Source: Rhea pennata
Lineage: Eukaryota; Chordata; Aves; Rheiformes; Rheidae
Length of the DNA: 64,000 nt
Reading direction: 5' to 3'
Assembly (NCBI RefSeq): GCF_028389875.1
Contig: NC_084682.1
Location: 878,001 to 942,000 of the forward strand
Below, piece after piece: positions 29,301-44,197 of this stretch (the stretch's first letter is position 1; every line of letters begins with the position of its first letter). The translations under genes were made by a program, and so were the position numbers. Below the pieces are notes generated by a model. It ran no database searches, was not told the DNA's origin, and saw only the letters and a list, made by a program, of their open reading frames with translations.

Positions 29301-32300
29301 GCAAAAGGGGTCAGACTTCATTCTTCTAGAAGTTACCACAGTGGTGAAATGCAAATTAAGTTGTAACTGCTTTTTATTTTAGAAATTACAGAGAAAACAG
29401 ACATAGTATTGTGCCTGTGCACTTTTTCTTTAGCAAGTGAAGGTTTTATGACATACAAAACTCAGTGGAGCAAGACTAACCAGTCCTCCTCCACTGCCTA
29501 TCAAGGTTTTTAGTCATCACTGCACTATATGCACACACCTCCTCACACGACCTTAATTATGAGAAGAAACAACTATGTTCAATAAGGGGAACCCTTGAAG
29601 AAAAAAAGTTCATTACATCTTATCTGACAGTGATGTTGATTATCAACAACTTGCTGTGAATAATGTGGTGTTAAGAGACAAAGCTAGATGTTTTTGTAAG
29701 AAAAGGTGTGTATGAATATTTATTAATTTAAAATAAATTATTAAGTACAAAAAGCAGGATTAAGCATAGAGACATATAGGGAATAATAACTAATATTCAC
29801 TGTAAAACATGATGTGCCTTCTGTTAAGAGTCCCACTTACATTGCAAATAGTTCTATCTTAAGACCTACTTAATTCCATATTGATAACATTTACAGACAT
29901 GAAAGCATTGAGTGGCAAACCTCTGCAGAGGCACAAACTTGCAGTAAAAGCAGACTACAAGTATTCACAGCAAGATCAATTGTTTTTATAAGCATTTTCA
30001 ACTTGGGAGCTAGGCATGGCTAAATGCATAGCACTGGAAAAGGCATGACACATCAAAAATTTGCCTCTTACTCCTGCTAGAAGTAGAGTATCTGCTTAGT
30101 TTTCTAGAACACACAGGTACCTGGTAGAAAAGAAATATGAACATTGTCTGGTGTAATTAAGTAGGCTACTTTATGAAATGCTGCAACACAAACCAAGCAC
30201 AAACTGTGTGCAACATTCTGTTTGGTTCCATTAACAGCATCATATCCTCAGCAGACAACTCCATCTTGTCCCAACTGCTAATTTTTCCTCTTTTCTTTAG
30301 TATAAAAGCCTAATCTTTAGCAAAGACTTATAGAAATGTCTGAGCAGTAAAGATAAAAGATCCAATTCAATCAGTGTTGTAGAACTGAAGAGTGGCATTC
30401 TGAAGTACAATCTTTCAAAAAAAATAAGACAACCAAGGGAGTCTCATTATACAGCCAGAACTGTTTCCCTACTTGAGCTTCTTAACAAACAAACAAAACT
30501 GAACTAACAATAAAGAGCAACAAATTGGGCAGAAAAACAACCTCAAAAGCAGACAAATCTTTCCTTGTAAGCGAAAATGGAAATAGCACAGCACAGGTTC
30601 TTTTGACTTACTCCTAAAGAAGTGGAAGACCCTCTGTCTCCTCATGTCTGTTAAGAAATGCCTCCCATCTTTCTAAACTGGAATTCAGAAATTCCTTAGC
30701 TTCACCACATAAGCCTTTGCTAGAGCCAACTGCACTCACAGCCTTCAGGAGAGCAAGATTCACCCAGAACATATACTAAAGACATGTTTACTCATTTTAA
30801 AATTGCTTTGAAGCTCAGAATCACTGCCTGAAATACACTTAAAGACAGTCCCACCCTGAAGGTGGCTACAAACACACATACATACCTTTTGCAAATGGTT
30901 ATTGTGAATATACAGAGCTGAGTCTAACTTCACATGTGAAGGAGACTTCAAAGATCTGATACCATTGTATCCACCCTCTTCCTGAGTCAGACTGATGCAT
31001 CCTAACCGTTCAAAATACAGTTTCTTCTTCAGAACTTTCAACAGTAGGTCCTGACACTGATGTGGTTCAGCTGTTTCCTAGATTACTGGAAAACTTTACA
31101 ATAACTTAAGAGATCTGCTAAGCATTCTTAAGATGTGAAAACAGCAAAATGAAGCAGGTTCAGCTATACGTGCCAGCTCTCTGAGAAAGCTCTGTAGCAG
31201 GTTTTCAAGTATAAAACTAAAATATAGGTAAAGCAATGAAGTAAAAACATCACTTTTAGACAAGAGGTGGTCATAATTCCCAATTCACAATATATCATCC
31301 CAACAAACAGTAAACCTTGGGTCGTAGGTATTTCTATCGTTGTGTTTATACTTGCTTCAAAAGGCAAATATTTCCTGTGTTTGCCTAAAAAATAATTGGA
31401 AAAAAAAGATTAAGGAATTAATCTTTGTTCATCTGAGTCTTGACTTGCCAAGAATACCTATTTACCTAAACTAGCACCAAGTAAAATCAAAGTTATCGGA
31501 ATTTTAAAATCCTACCACTGCCCATTCTGTATTCGTAAGTCATTAAGAAGAAATTTAGTCAGCAAGCTACTTCAAAGTCCATGATACTTTTGCTTATTAG
31601 AAAACACTGAATGCCAAATAATACTATAATTCAGTTTGAATACATATGCATGAGATAGACACTGTGATAGACACATTTGAAGATAGATGCTTTTAAAGTA
31701 AAATCAGTCTGCTTTCTTACCCTTAACTACTAAAATAATGTTTCTGGACTTAATCCTCAATTTACTGATTCCTGCTGCTGTTTACTGCATAAACACCACA
31801 ACTCATACTAAACTGGTCATCAAGATATCTTAAAGTAGGATGTACTTTTTTCTTATCGTTTCCTCTAAACCATTTGTTTTACCATTGTTTAGCACTAACT
31901 TTGTTCAGCAATTGTAATAATTCAGCATGGCAGCTTTAATCTAAAGGTTTTATCTGTATAAGGTAGATACACTCAACTCTTCTGAAGTAACACATATAGC
32001 ATAGCATGACAAAATTGAAGCCATAAATACAGAGGTCAAAGAAACCACTACCTAACAGTTATCAACTCATGAAACAAATGACCATCTTCTATAAGATGCT
32101 ACATTGGTCCCTGCAAGGTGTAAGTTCTGTCAGCAATCTGGTGTCTCAGAAAGAGTAACTGTTTTTGTCCTTCAAACTGCATCGCCTTATGGGAATTGCA
32201 CCACATGAAGAAATTACACTCACTGTTCAGCCATTAGCAACATACAGCTACTAAGCTTAGTAACTCCCCTGCTAATGTTGCTCTTAAGAGGACGTTTGAC

Positions 32301-34012
32301 ATTAAGATCTGAAGTTTTTATGAAGTCCTTCCAAATTCAAGCATTATGATAGATGAACATATCCTGAGATATCAGACCACAACTGCAACCTTACCACCTT
32401 CCTCATTATTTTCTTTAGCAGCAAGACCAGCTCAGAGTTGTTCATGGTTCTTTCCTTTCTTCTATCAAATGTGTCAAAAATATTGTTTACATGTCAACAC
32501 TATAAACAAACCATGAAATGGATCAATTGATTAACAATACTCATTTCTGCTCTTAAAGAAAAGAGAGAGTAAAAAATATTCCCAAGTAGACAGATAAATT
32601 CTGTCTACATCACAGTTTAGCAAGTGTTTAAAATTAGAATTTTTATTAAGAATATATAAACCAATAAACATAAAATACATGAATAGCAATTTACTACTGT
32701 TGTCAAATTCATCTGTCTTTCTTGGTATATGCTTGTTTTGTTATGATCAGTTGCATACACTTCTGTAGTACGAACAAGATCCCATTTTACATGCCCACCT
32801 TAGGATCAGCTGATCTTTCACTGAGTAAATACGCCACACAATAAAACCATCTTTTATCAACACCTTGACAAGTGGCAGATCTCTAATTGACGCCGGAGCA
32901 ATAAGTTTTAAGAAAACCTAGACAAATATCAAGCAGGGACACATAGGCAGAATAGCTATTCCAAGCTTATTAAGAACCAGTTTTCCTTGCAAACATCTGT
33001 AGAATCTAATTGGACTTTTTTTTCCCTAAGTCTCCTCAGTAAAGCTGTGAAGACAAATATAGAGATAGACCTATTACATTATCACACCTTGATAAGTATC
33101 AGAGTTGTATTTTTACAGGATTGTTTCATGGCCTAAGTTACTCTCATTGCTCAAGTCAGAGTTCCCACGAACAAGAAAATCCTTATCGGCATCATGCTGA
33201 AAGCCAGTCTCATCCATTGGAACTCTAGGCTCAGTACCCTTTATCATTCTGATAATTTAAGTCCTCAAGCCTATAGAAACATTGCTTACTAACTACTATA
33301 AAAGCTAGTCAGTCAGCCGTAGTATGTTCATAAGCACCCTTCCCATCTCCCGTAATTCCCAACACAGATTCATCCCTGCTATATTTTACTGCTTCTCTCG
33401 GATCAGCTTCTCAGTTTTTATGAGTTAAATCCCCAAAACATCAGTTTCCTTGCCAACTCCTAGCATTCCTTGGTTCACAACATCCGAAGCAACACACACA
33501 GTTATACCAACAGGTTCTTAGAACAGATCCAAATCATCCCAAGTTCACTCTGCTGCGGTTCAGAAAGCCCAGACAACCCTGCAACTGTTGCTGACCAATC
33601 TGTTACTGCTGATTTTGGAATACATTTTCCTAGTTCCTTCAGAAACTTAAGAATAAACAAAATTTCTGCAGTTTAACTGACCACTGCTTAGGCTCCATAA
33701 CCATCACCACAAAAACAAGAACTACATACACTAAATATGTAACTAGCTCATTACATCTGAAATGAGCTATTGAAAGAAATGGCGTAAGTTAGACAATGAA
33801 TGTGCTCATACCAAAGAGACCAGTATCTTTCAAACACCGAAAGCTTGACAGACAAGGGCAGACTGCTATGCTTTAAAAACAGTCAACTTTTGGTAGTGTT
33901 TTCTTATCTAGTCTGTAGTCTATAGTCTACACCAATACCCCAAGGTATTCTAATATCCTACACAGAGGATGCAGTAAACCCAATCCATAAATGCAGTTAC
34001 CTTTTTTTTTTT

Positions 34013-34032
34013 GGGGGGGTGGGGTGGGGGGG
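34013..34032 (+). repeat. G7-T-G4-T-G7 tract
   Basis: A T-run followed by three long G runs, capable of quadruplex formation on the plus (template) strand of PAFAH1B1 intron 1. Simple sequence. Confidence 0.85.
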
Positions 34033-37000
34033 ATAGTATGACGACAAAATAGCACCCTTAATAACAATTTAGAAGAAAGTTTCCTTGAAGGAGGACACAA
34101 TCTGAGATCACATTCTCAGAAGTATCAGTTTAGGCACACCTAACCTTAAGCACTCCAAAAGTACCACAAAAGTAGAACAGCAGCAATAATCATTAAAATT
34201 TATCTTAGTTCTTCAACTAAGGCATACATACCATTATGACCATAAGGTATGTGGTCATGTACCCATGTACTAGGGTCCTCATTATGAAATGAAATCATTT
34301 ACAGAATTTTAAGTTGCTCACATCTAAAAATCAAGTTTAAATCTTAATTTGCAATCACTTAAAATTCCAATAATCTGTGTAAAACCTAAAATAGTCTTGG
34401 ATGTCCACCTATGAGATACCAATTTTCAAGCTGATCCTCTAATATACTCTACTATTCTTAAAGGTTGTTTTAACCGAAAGAACACTTCTCACACATCGTC
34501 TCCCTAATTTGCTAGTATACCTGAAAGTGCAGTTTGTCTAGTTAGTTTCCTCTCTTTGGGCAACTTCTCAATCCCAGTGAGAGTCACTTAAGTAATGGCA
34601 ACAGAGACCAGAACTGGCAAATGACTGACGGTATTGATACAATCAGAATTGAATTCCATAGTACTTTAAAGGTGAGACTGCCCATTTATGCATTAATAAA
34701 CTAGAAACTATTGTTATGTTATCATTTACTACATAGCTGGCACATTAAATCCTTACAAGGTTCTTAAATAGTGTATCTTGCTTCATAACATATTAACAAG
34801 GGGCCTTATAGGCAATTAAAGTTATACTCCTTTATGGAAGAGTTAACTAGATTAAAAGAAATATTCTTGTATACCTTTAGACTATAAGTTTTTAGATGCA
34901 GTACATAAAAACATTTAACTTAGTCTAATTTTAATGGCTCAATTTTGTTCCAAAGCTAGCAAAAAGCTGCTCTAACAAACTCAAGCCACAAAATAGGACA
35001 ACTCTTTACACAAATATACTCTAGAAAGACTGGACAGAAGCTGCCATTTCAATATGGATCTAATTAAAAACAATATAATATCCATATTTCCTGGACATAA
35101 ACTACAAAGGTTTCTTAGAAGTCTGTTTCAATCTATTGATAGGAAAGAAAAATGGTAACAAGTTTTTTTTTTAAAAAAAAATCCAGTTCTTTTCCCCCAC
35201 TGCCCATCTCCAATTATAGGGGAAAAATACATAGAGTGCAATCACAAGAGAACAGCCATACAGTACTTAGTGTGCCATACACTACACACCTTATCCTAGA
35301 AAAGGTTAGAATTAATCACTTATTAAGCCTGCAGGGATGAGCCTAACAATACAAAGGAGCTACTCATTTATGAGCTGGGCAAACCTTTTCACTTTTCAAC
35401 TGACATCAGTACAGTACTTCAGCTAGTGGAAGAATTATGAAAAAGTGAGCTCCAACAAATACCCATTTTAGGGAAAAAATATTGGTCTGAAATACAACTC
35501 TGAACTATGTTATTGGTTTAAATGTTTAGTAAATCAGTGTTATTATACAATTAAATGAAGTCTTAAAACACCTTAGTTCTTGAATGCAAATATTTTGCCA
35601 TATATCTGTGTAACAGTATACCAATACACCATTAGTAACAACATCTCATGTCTTCTACAGTTTTTCACGCTCATTGTTTGCAGTAAGTTCACAAAAAAAA
35701 ATTTCTATTTCAGCTCACAATTAAAGATCTACCCAAGCGAAGATATTTTAAATAAGAATGACTGTAAAGACCTCTGCCTATTTTCTTATCCATTTCACCC
35801 TTTAACCAAGCCAATCCCACTAATAAATTGTAAAAACATAGGCTGTATTTGTTTCTTATTAACTTTTCTTTAAGTAGTCACATAAATAGACTTTTGGACA
35901 TAATTCAACAATAAATCACACACAGAACCAGAAAATGATGTAAAGTAGATCAAGTGTAACATCTGTTTCCCAAAGACTTGGAATCCAGGTTTCAATCTCA
36001 CCTAAAAAATAAAACTAGAAAGTGTCATCAAAACACTATAAAACAAAGGCAAGTTAACAACTCTGTATTGCATGGCCTCTGAATACATTTGTATTTCTGC
36101 CCTAATTTGAGAAGTGTATTCTGAGGGGGGGGGGACAAAAACCAAAAAACAAACTTATTCCTCATCTATTTTTCCTTATTATTTCAATTTTTAACTACCA
36201 TTTAGCAGATCACAGGCACTGATTATCTGCTTTTAGAACCATCAAACAACAAAAAAATTTTTTGGTTATGTTACCTTCTGAGAATCAATCCTATTTGACC
36301 TTTAGACACATTTCATCCAAATTTGCTAGGAAAATGTTCTGGGAAGAGAATAGACTTGAGTTAACTCAATTTTGAAATTTATCCTTCATTCCATCATTAC
36401 AGTTTTGCATTCTATTAGAAGTACGACATAATTGACTTCAGGAGAGGCAACTCAAACACATACTCAATTCCTTTTATTTTAGTTTTTTGAACTCTAAACT
36501 GGAAGAAGCTTGAAGTTTATGATCTATATGCAGACTTTGGTAGAAAACTAGTGAAATCATTCTACTTCTAGCTTGCCTATTCAGTCCTCCGAAAATTCAG
36601 CTAAGTTTAAGTACAAAGAAATGAACAATATGGAAAAAATCTGGCTGCAGTTGAAAATTAAAGCTTTAAAGGGGTAAAAAAGTTTCAGAACTAGAATATT
36701 TTAGGCTGTTATCTAGCATGTCAGGCTAGCAACAGCAAAGAACTATTTCAGAAGTTTTAAACTCACTTTATGCTTACATTAACCCCCTCCCAGTGGATTT
36801 CCATGGAATATCACTGGAAATCTGCAAGACTTTTTGGTCAAATCTGAGTTATTGAAAAAAATACATATTTTTTTTAAATACAGTGGGCTAAAGTGTTTCA
36901 AGCTGTTACTTCAAGCTTGTTTAAAGTAGCATGTGATGCTTATCTGGACAACTTCAGTCAAAATGTATGTTTTGATGTTATTTTTGTTTGATTAAACAAT

Positions 37001-40000
37001 ACATACATATTTCAGGATAGCATTTCTGGAACACTGCACTTAAGCTACTTTGTCTTCTCCACCAGAAGGAGTGTATGCATTCAGAACCATTCCTTATAGC
37101 TGATCAGTGTCTGTGCACTTGATTTTTTATTTAAACTTTGTTCTTTTCATTTCCTCCACTCATCTTTGCTTCTCTGACTTGGAAGAATTAGGTAGTACAC
37201 TTCAAACTCTTGAGCTGCTTACAGGACTGTATCTAAATTAAAATATTTCTGTTACTAAACTGCCTGCTACATTGGAAATATGATGCTGATAGAAATTATT
37301 GCAAATTGACAACACTTCTCTATGAAAAATATCTGGAAAGAAACTTGAAAGACTACATTATGTTAAAGCTTGAAGAACAGCAAAAAGTAAATACTACAGA
37401 AAGCTATATAAAAACTCAGACTGAGCTTCCATTCTTCAAATCATGAAAATGTATTTTTCACCCTTTAGTGAGTTTCAAAGCTTGTAGATCAAATCTGGAT
37501 TCACTTAAAGAGGGAAGAGAAAAAAAATACGAAGAACAATGTGATACATGTCTTACCCCATCAAAGGGAACAGGGTTTTAATCTTTCATGACATTGGCAC
37601 CAAAGTAGCAGTGATTAACGCAATATAATTAAATTGGGTTTTTTGTACAAGGCGCTCGATCTTTCTTAGGTCCTATTTTCACCAATTACAATACTCCCTT
37701 GTAAAGCAAATATGACTCTTGTGGGAGTCCATCTCTAGAAAAGGCTCCTTCTTCTCTGCTTAACTTACCAAAAATCCCTCCTCAGAATACCGAGATCTCC
37801 TACTGATGTATAGCATCTGTAATTGTGATATGCTGTGGTACTGGTAAATCATCTACCATTAAGGACTTGTCCAAGCCTTGTTAGTGTAACAAAAACATAA
37901 AAACTGGTAAATTCTATACCTGTTGGTTACAGGGCTAACTATGCCCAAGTTTTGTTCGTTTTTGCCCTTTTTCTTTTTTTAAAAAAATAATGGCACACAT
38001 GATCTCACAACTTTAGCTCTGCTCTGTCTGTTGAAGATGAATGTTAGGGTCAGAGCTCTTCTGTCAAGTTTTCCCCAGATCTGTAGGTTACACTTGCTGT
38101 CTACAAATCTAATTGTGTTACAACCAAAAACTTCGTAACCATTATTGATTTAAGAGACACCATCTGTTTCAAAATATATTCACTCAAGTTAATGACATCA
38201 TCCTCTTAACAGAGAATGTAAAGAGGCCAGCATCTAAATAAACCAAATTGTTCATCAGATGTTTTTCTTCACCGAAAAAACAGGTGAATCAAGGACAAAG
38301 AGATAAACTGTCAGTGCCATTTCTTTAAGGAAGAAACATTAATTTATCCACAGCTAAAATATGTATATGCTTCTTACTGATTTTCTCTAGCCTTAAAGAA
38401 GGACAAATTTAACACCTAATTTAGAAATAAGCTACACCCAAACAGAAAAACAAGACAACCAATGAAAGCAAAGGTAGTCCAAAGAGGGAAAAAAAATGAT
38501 GTACCTAACTAAGTCAAGAGAACTTAGATTTGTGTAGCACAATAGGAACAATTGGTACTCATATGAGAAGGAAGGTATAAATAATCTCAGTCATGAAGGC
38601 CACTGTGCTATCTCAGATGTAAACTAGCACTCCATCACACCATAAAAACCTGTTACCTTTAACCCTACCTCAAAGGAGATATACCAGCTGACTCAACAAC
38701 AAGCACTGAAGAATAAAAGGTGCTATAGAAAAGCCTATCTACGAATTCACTAAACAAGGTCCTACTTAACAACAGTTCTGAGAAAAATTACAGGACAGGC
38801 ATTTGCTGCAGCACCACCTATAAGCCTTCAGCATAACAGATTTTCCCGTAACTGGAAATAACTTCTCAAGAATACAGCAGCTAGTTACTAGTTAAAAATA
38901 TCAGGTAACTCTTCCAGAAACAGTAGAATCTTAACCACAGAGACTTACTTACCCCATTTATTTAATCATAATCTTTACCAAAATAAAGTCCAGAAAATGG
39001 CCAACTCAAACAGCTAGGATCTTTCAGAAGTGAGAGTTTTTAAGGGAAAAATGGCTAAAATACTGCTAGGAGTATCAGTTAACAAGTACTTTGATTTCAT
39101 AATTTTTTTTTCTTGTAGTTAAGCATGCACTAGCACACTTGATACTGCTTAGTATGACAATGCTGTGCACACATGACTGGCTTTGAAGAGGATTGCATGC
39201 TTATAGTACTGATGAAATGGATCAGAGCTAGATACAAATATAGAGTAAATATGCTTATTTTGTAAGTAGCATAGGAAGTTTAAGATTTTTCATTGAAATT
39301 TCCCTAACAGTACATGCCAGTATTAAGTATTATGCTGGATGGCTTCCACAACAGTAAGCTTAAAAGGAAAATAGCTAAAGTCACACCTACTTAATCCCCT
39401 AAGGAGAAAGCATGAGAGAGAGAGGAAAAAAAAATCAAGCATGAGTTTTTAAACATGTTAATTTAGAGTGGCATTAATAGTCAAGACTCAGAGTCTTGCC
39501 TCAATCTGTATCAGAAAGAAAAGATCCTTTCCTAAACAACTAAATGAGATGCACCATTTGTTTGGACTAACTTTCAGTGTCTAGATCTAGTTTTAACATA
39601 CTAATTGCCAAGTTCTTCATTCCACTCTGAAAACCTAGCTTGCAGGGTATAACATCTTGTTCAGATAGACAGCTAAAATTATTTGCTTAGCACTTGATAA
39701 AAAAAATATGTTTCTTTCAAATGTTTCTAATATGTAATACTCATCAGTAGGTCTCAAAGCACAGTATGAATGAAAACAAGCTCTTTTTAATGTAATTACA
39801 GTTTTTCTAGAACAGACATTTAACCCACCTTAGCTAAAGGGGCACAACAGTGACACTGACATAATACAGCTACAATTCAAATCAAACTACCACATTTTCA
39901 ACAGTGGTACAAACCTTGTATGCAGATGACTGCATATGCACTCCTGCTAGCCACTAAAGTAACAATTCTGAAGAAAATTTTATCTACTTGAAAACTAGTT

Positions 40001-42352
40001 TTAAGTGGGTCGGAATTATTTATTAGTGCAAATGCCTATTTCTAAGTCTTGTATTGAGGTGTAACTTACCCTGCCAAGCAGGTCAAAAGACTAATAAACA
40101 CAATCACAACACCCAAAAGTCACGGTAGAAACCCCATTCCCACTGGGCTGGACAGAAAGTACTTCTGAGAAAGTCATTCAACCTAAGCCATGCTTATTCA
40201 ACCGAATAAAAACTTTTAGTAGACAGGTTGTTCTGTCATTGACATTTAAGATTTTTAAAATGGAGGAAAAGGAGAATTAAGAGATCAATGGTACCTTTAT
40301 TAATAAGTCTGCATTTACAGACAGGATATAAAACTTATCCCTCTCTATAATAAACCTGACAGAAGAAACACAGAACCAGTTTGGTCAACATACACGGCTC
40401 TAATACTTGAGCAATATCTTCAATTATCGTCACAAATTATAAATGTTATAGGCTGCCAAAAAAAAAATCCTATACCTATACAGAAGCCAAAATTATTGTT
40501 TATCATTAATAACTACTGATTTTTACTGTCATCTTGATTTTATACAGTCAGGTTTAAGCTGTTCTTATTTTCGGACTGACAGGTATTTCAGTGTTCACTT
40601 CAGAAATTCCAGCAGCCCTCCCACGGTCTTTGCCTTTAGTTTAGAAAGTCAGCCTGAAGTTTACAAAAATACTGCAAAGCTAACTGAAACAAAGCTATTC
40701 AAAAGCTGCTCCTCTTCATTCTGTAGTAATTCAATCCACCCTAGTTTATGACTACTCTGAGTAGCTACAGAGTTGTAAATAAACTTGGTAATGAACATAC
40801 ACGGTGTATTTCAGGGCTACAGAGAAGCATAGGCTTCCCAGCTACTGTTTGGTCAGAATATTTTATAAAAGGGTCCCGGCCACCACAAAAGCCTTAAAAC
40901 TAGCACTGATTGAGACTGTTACAAAGGCATCAAAGAAAAAAACAAGGTTTGAGCGCTGAAAAAGACAGTCAATAGATGCTAATTCAATAGCTGTTCCACC
41001 TGCAGTAAGTTGGTTTGACAAAAAAGTTGAGAGCAGAAGAATACAAACTGAGCACTAAAGGCTGGGTGGAGCATAGGAAACAGTATAGGAAGAAGTGTCA
41101 GCAATATACGTATGACAAACCTTGCATAGAGTCCTAAAGATAAGTACTAATGCCCTTCTTCTGTAGCACAGAAATTAACAAGTTACTCCTATACAAGAAA
41201 GTAACTTCCATCATTTCAAGACAAAAAAAATATATAAAAGTTCTAAGGATGCATTTTGTTGTATTCATCATTGTTCTTAGCTGGTATTCTTTTTTAGACA
41301 CAGGCATTTAGTGAATACATACCTCAGATCGTACAACCTCCGGTTGTAGTACAGCTCTAGTTCTAGTAAATGAGCTACATCTCACAAAAAGCCACTATCC
41401 TTCAACTGAATTTGGGGCAAATCAAAACCAGAAGCAGCCTCATGTGTGTGCAACTACAATCAGAAACTAGACTCCAGAACTGAGACTCAAGGAAAACATA
41501 ATCCCACCCTACTTCATAAGTGTTCACATTTAGTGTTATACTTGCTCTGATCAATACTGAATTCAAGTGGGAATACCATTAGCCATCTCTAGAATTGGCG
41601 AGTACTTGTAAAAATAAAAATAATAAAAAAAATCAGTCTTTCCTAGGTGCTTCATTTGATCCCTACTGTATTCCCCAAATCCTTTGTTCTAATGGCTTTC
41701 CTACACAACTTTAAGTCTAAGCATTAGTATTACCCCAATGATGCAGCAGTAATTGAGTGATATTGTAAGACTCTTACAGAGCCATACCTTTCAAAAGGGC
41801 TTCCAAAAATCACAAGATGTTATTGTATTTGAACTCAGGACATAAAGTAATGTAATTAAGTGTGTATACTCATAGGAGCTACCTTTACAGGGGGAGGGGA
41901 GACAGAGAAGGCAAGGATGCAATTTTTTTTTTTTGCATCCACCCATAGCCTGGTTTAATCAAGAAGTTAAACGAACAAATAATACAGCACTACATAACAA
42001 TATAAGAATTCAATATATTTCAGATAATCTTATATGTAAAAAAAACTGTAAAAATATAATTTTTATCTAAAGTGTAAATTAAAAAAAAAATCAACAAGTA
42101 GTATCTCAGTCAACATATTGAAATGGAAAATCAGACAAGAAAAAAAACAATCTTGCTTTCCAATAGTGACTGGTCACTTCGCACTGTCAAACAAATCAAG
42201 ATCCACCCTGCAGAAAAATAAGCTTCAAAACAGAATGCTAGATTTGTTTCATTTCAGAAGGTTCCTGCACCATTAGATTCTTTCCTAAAGAGACTTCATT
42301 GTTACAGCAATTAGTATTCCTCCACCCCAGCAAAACGCAAGCAAAGGGAGTG

Positions 42353-42370
42353 AAAAAAAAAAAAAAAAAA
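42353..42370. repeat. A18 homopolymer
   Basis: 18 consecutive A in intron 1. No adjoining retrogene was recognised. Confidence 0.9.
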
Positions 42371-43657
42371 GCTATGAAAGGGTAATCTAGCCATTTCGCA
42401 GCTTTGCCTCCTTACTCCACCCAGTCTCATCGTCTCTTCTCTGCTCAATGGCTGCACACAGCATCCATAAACATGGTCAAATCAAAAGAAACACGGAAAA
42501 ATGAGATCCCTGAAAACAAGCTAGAAATTTGCAACAAATCCTTCCATTTAAAAATATTTTCTTTGTTTAGTTCCACTAACAGAACGTTCCTGTTTTCCAA
42601 AATGATTCTAAGTGCAAACAGCATTTTGGAAGGAGACCCTCCCTCTTCCAAAAGCCAGCTGAATGCTGCACAATCATTTATTAAATGATCTTTTCTGAAC
42701 ATACGTTCTCCAACCCCCACCACCCAATACTATATGAACAATATTCTCATGAGAATATATACTTGAAGAATCCCCACATAAATATATAATTCAACTAGGT
42801 CAATATGCCTATTTATTTACAGCAAAATAGCGTTTATTAAAGATTTTTAATATAGCTTCAATAACCTTCCACCATCCCCTGGTTAGGTAATTCATTATGA
42901 ATTGACTTCACCTGCAACAACCAGGCCCTCTACTGCAGCATTATTAGCAGAGAAATTTTACCAGTTCTACAGCAAAGAAAGGGAAGATGTCACATTATTA
43001 TTGGCACTAAAGGTCAAATTTAATTACATCCACCCTAACCAGCAACACCACCACCACCACAAAAGTCTCACACCCACAAAACTGAGTAATCCTAAACTTT
43101 GTATAGGAGGCACCACTCCCACCCCCCACTCCCATCAAAAGCTCTGCCTGCATATAACCTCCTGCCTAAACAAAACCTCAAAAGGTATCAATAAAGAGAG
43201 TGTTTTAGGAAATACAATTGCTATTAGAAGGTTTTCAGGGAAACTCCTCGCGACTGTGGGCAACCAGGCAGCAATATGACCCCAAGAAGGAGCGATTACA
43301 CCTCCCTCCCCCGTTTTTACTGCAGCTGGTTCTGAAGGTCTGAGCCACCTCCTACCAATGCCGGATCACTGCAGGAAAACAGGGTGGATGGGAAACCCAT
43401 TCTTAAAATAACACCGCCGCTCTGCCCTGTGCCATCCGAGCTGTTCGCTTTCCGCGCTGCAGCCGATCCTGGAGATGTGGGCCACCTCCTCAAGCGCAGC
43501 CGCCTTGCCCTCGCAGAGGGACAGAGCAGCGGCCCCGGCCGCGAAGGCGGAGAAGGGACGCTCGGCATCCTCGCAGGTACGCAGAGGCCAGGCTCCCCAC
43601 CCCAGCCGGGTTTTTGTTTCGCTTTTTTGTCTGGCCCATCGCCTCCTCCCCGTATCT

Positions 43658-43668
43658 TGCTAAGTCAC
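43658..43668 (-). promoter_or_regulatory. antioxidant-response/MARE-like motif, copy 1
   Basis: Plus-strand TGCTAAGTCAC reads GTGACTTAGCA on the minus strand, matching RTGACNNNGC, the NRF2-small MAF consensus. It sits in the CpG island. Confidence 0.4.
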
Positions 43669-43791
43669 CCGAAGCAGCGAGGCGGCCTAAGCCGGCCGGG
43701 AGGCGGGCGGCAGGGAGGCCGGGAAGGCAGAGCCGGCGCCGGGCGCGGGGCCCCGCGCCGCCCCCACCCCCCGCTCCGCTCCCTGTTTTCC

Positions 43792-43802
43792 TGCTAAGTC
43801 AC
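43792..43802 (-). promoter_or_regulatory. antioxidant-response/MARE-like motif, copy 2
   Basis: An identical TGCTAAGTCACCCG 134 bp from copy 1. Both copies are followed about 50 bp later by cagggaggcc (43,711 and 43,841), so they belong to a diverged tandem duplication. Confidence 0.4.
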
Positions 43803-44197
43803 CCGGAGCGCGGCCGGCGCTGCCCCCGGCGGGCGGCGCGCAGGGAGGCCGGCGGCGCAGGGCAGGGCAGGGCGGGGGGCAGCGGCGAGCCGGCCCCGCT
43901 GCCGCCGCCGCCCCCGACCCGGCGGCTCGGGCCGGAGGAGCCGGTCCCGTCCCGTCCCGACCCTCCCGCCGCCGCCTCGCCCGGCCGCCGCCCGCCTCCC
44001 CCCCGGCTCTCTCCTCACCAACGGGCGCGGCGGCCATTTTGAGAGCGAGCTGGAGAGAAGGAGGGCGGGGGCAGCAGCGGGGAGGAGCGCGCAGCACCAC
44101 CGGCCGCCGGGCCCGGCCGCCGCCGCCGGGACAGCGCCGCGCCGCGCCGCGCCGCGCCGCGCCGCAGGGGGGGCAGCGAGGGCGGCCCCCGCCTTAC

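Larger units (their letters stand above)
24075..44197 (-). other. PAFAH1B1: PAFAH1B1 intron 1 (about 20 kb)
   Basis: From the candidate exon 1 donor at 44,197 to the strong acceptor at 24,075. Mostly AT-rich and unique-looking. Recognisable items are the 35-bp perfect hairpin and nearby palindrome (26.1-26.3 kb), a G7-T-G4-T-G7 tract (34,013-34,032), an A18 run (42,353-42,370) and the CpG-rich 5' end with the duplicated segment (43.65-43.85 kb). No nested gene was recognised; the longest plus-strand ORF (28,645-29,028, 127 codons) has no known features. Confidence 0.75.
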
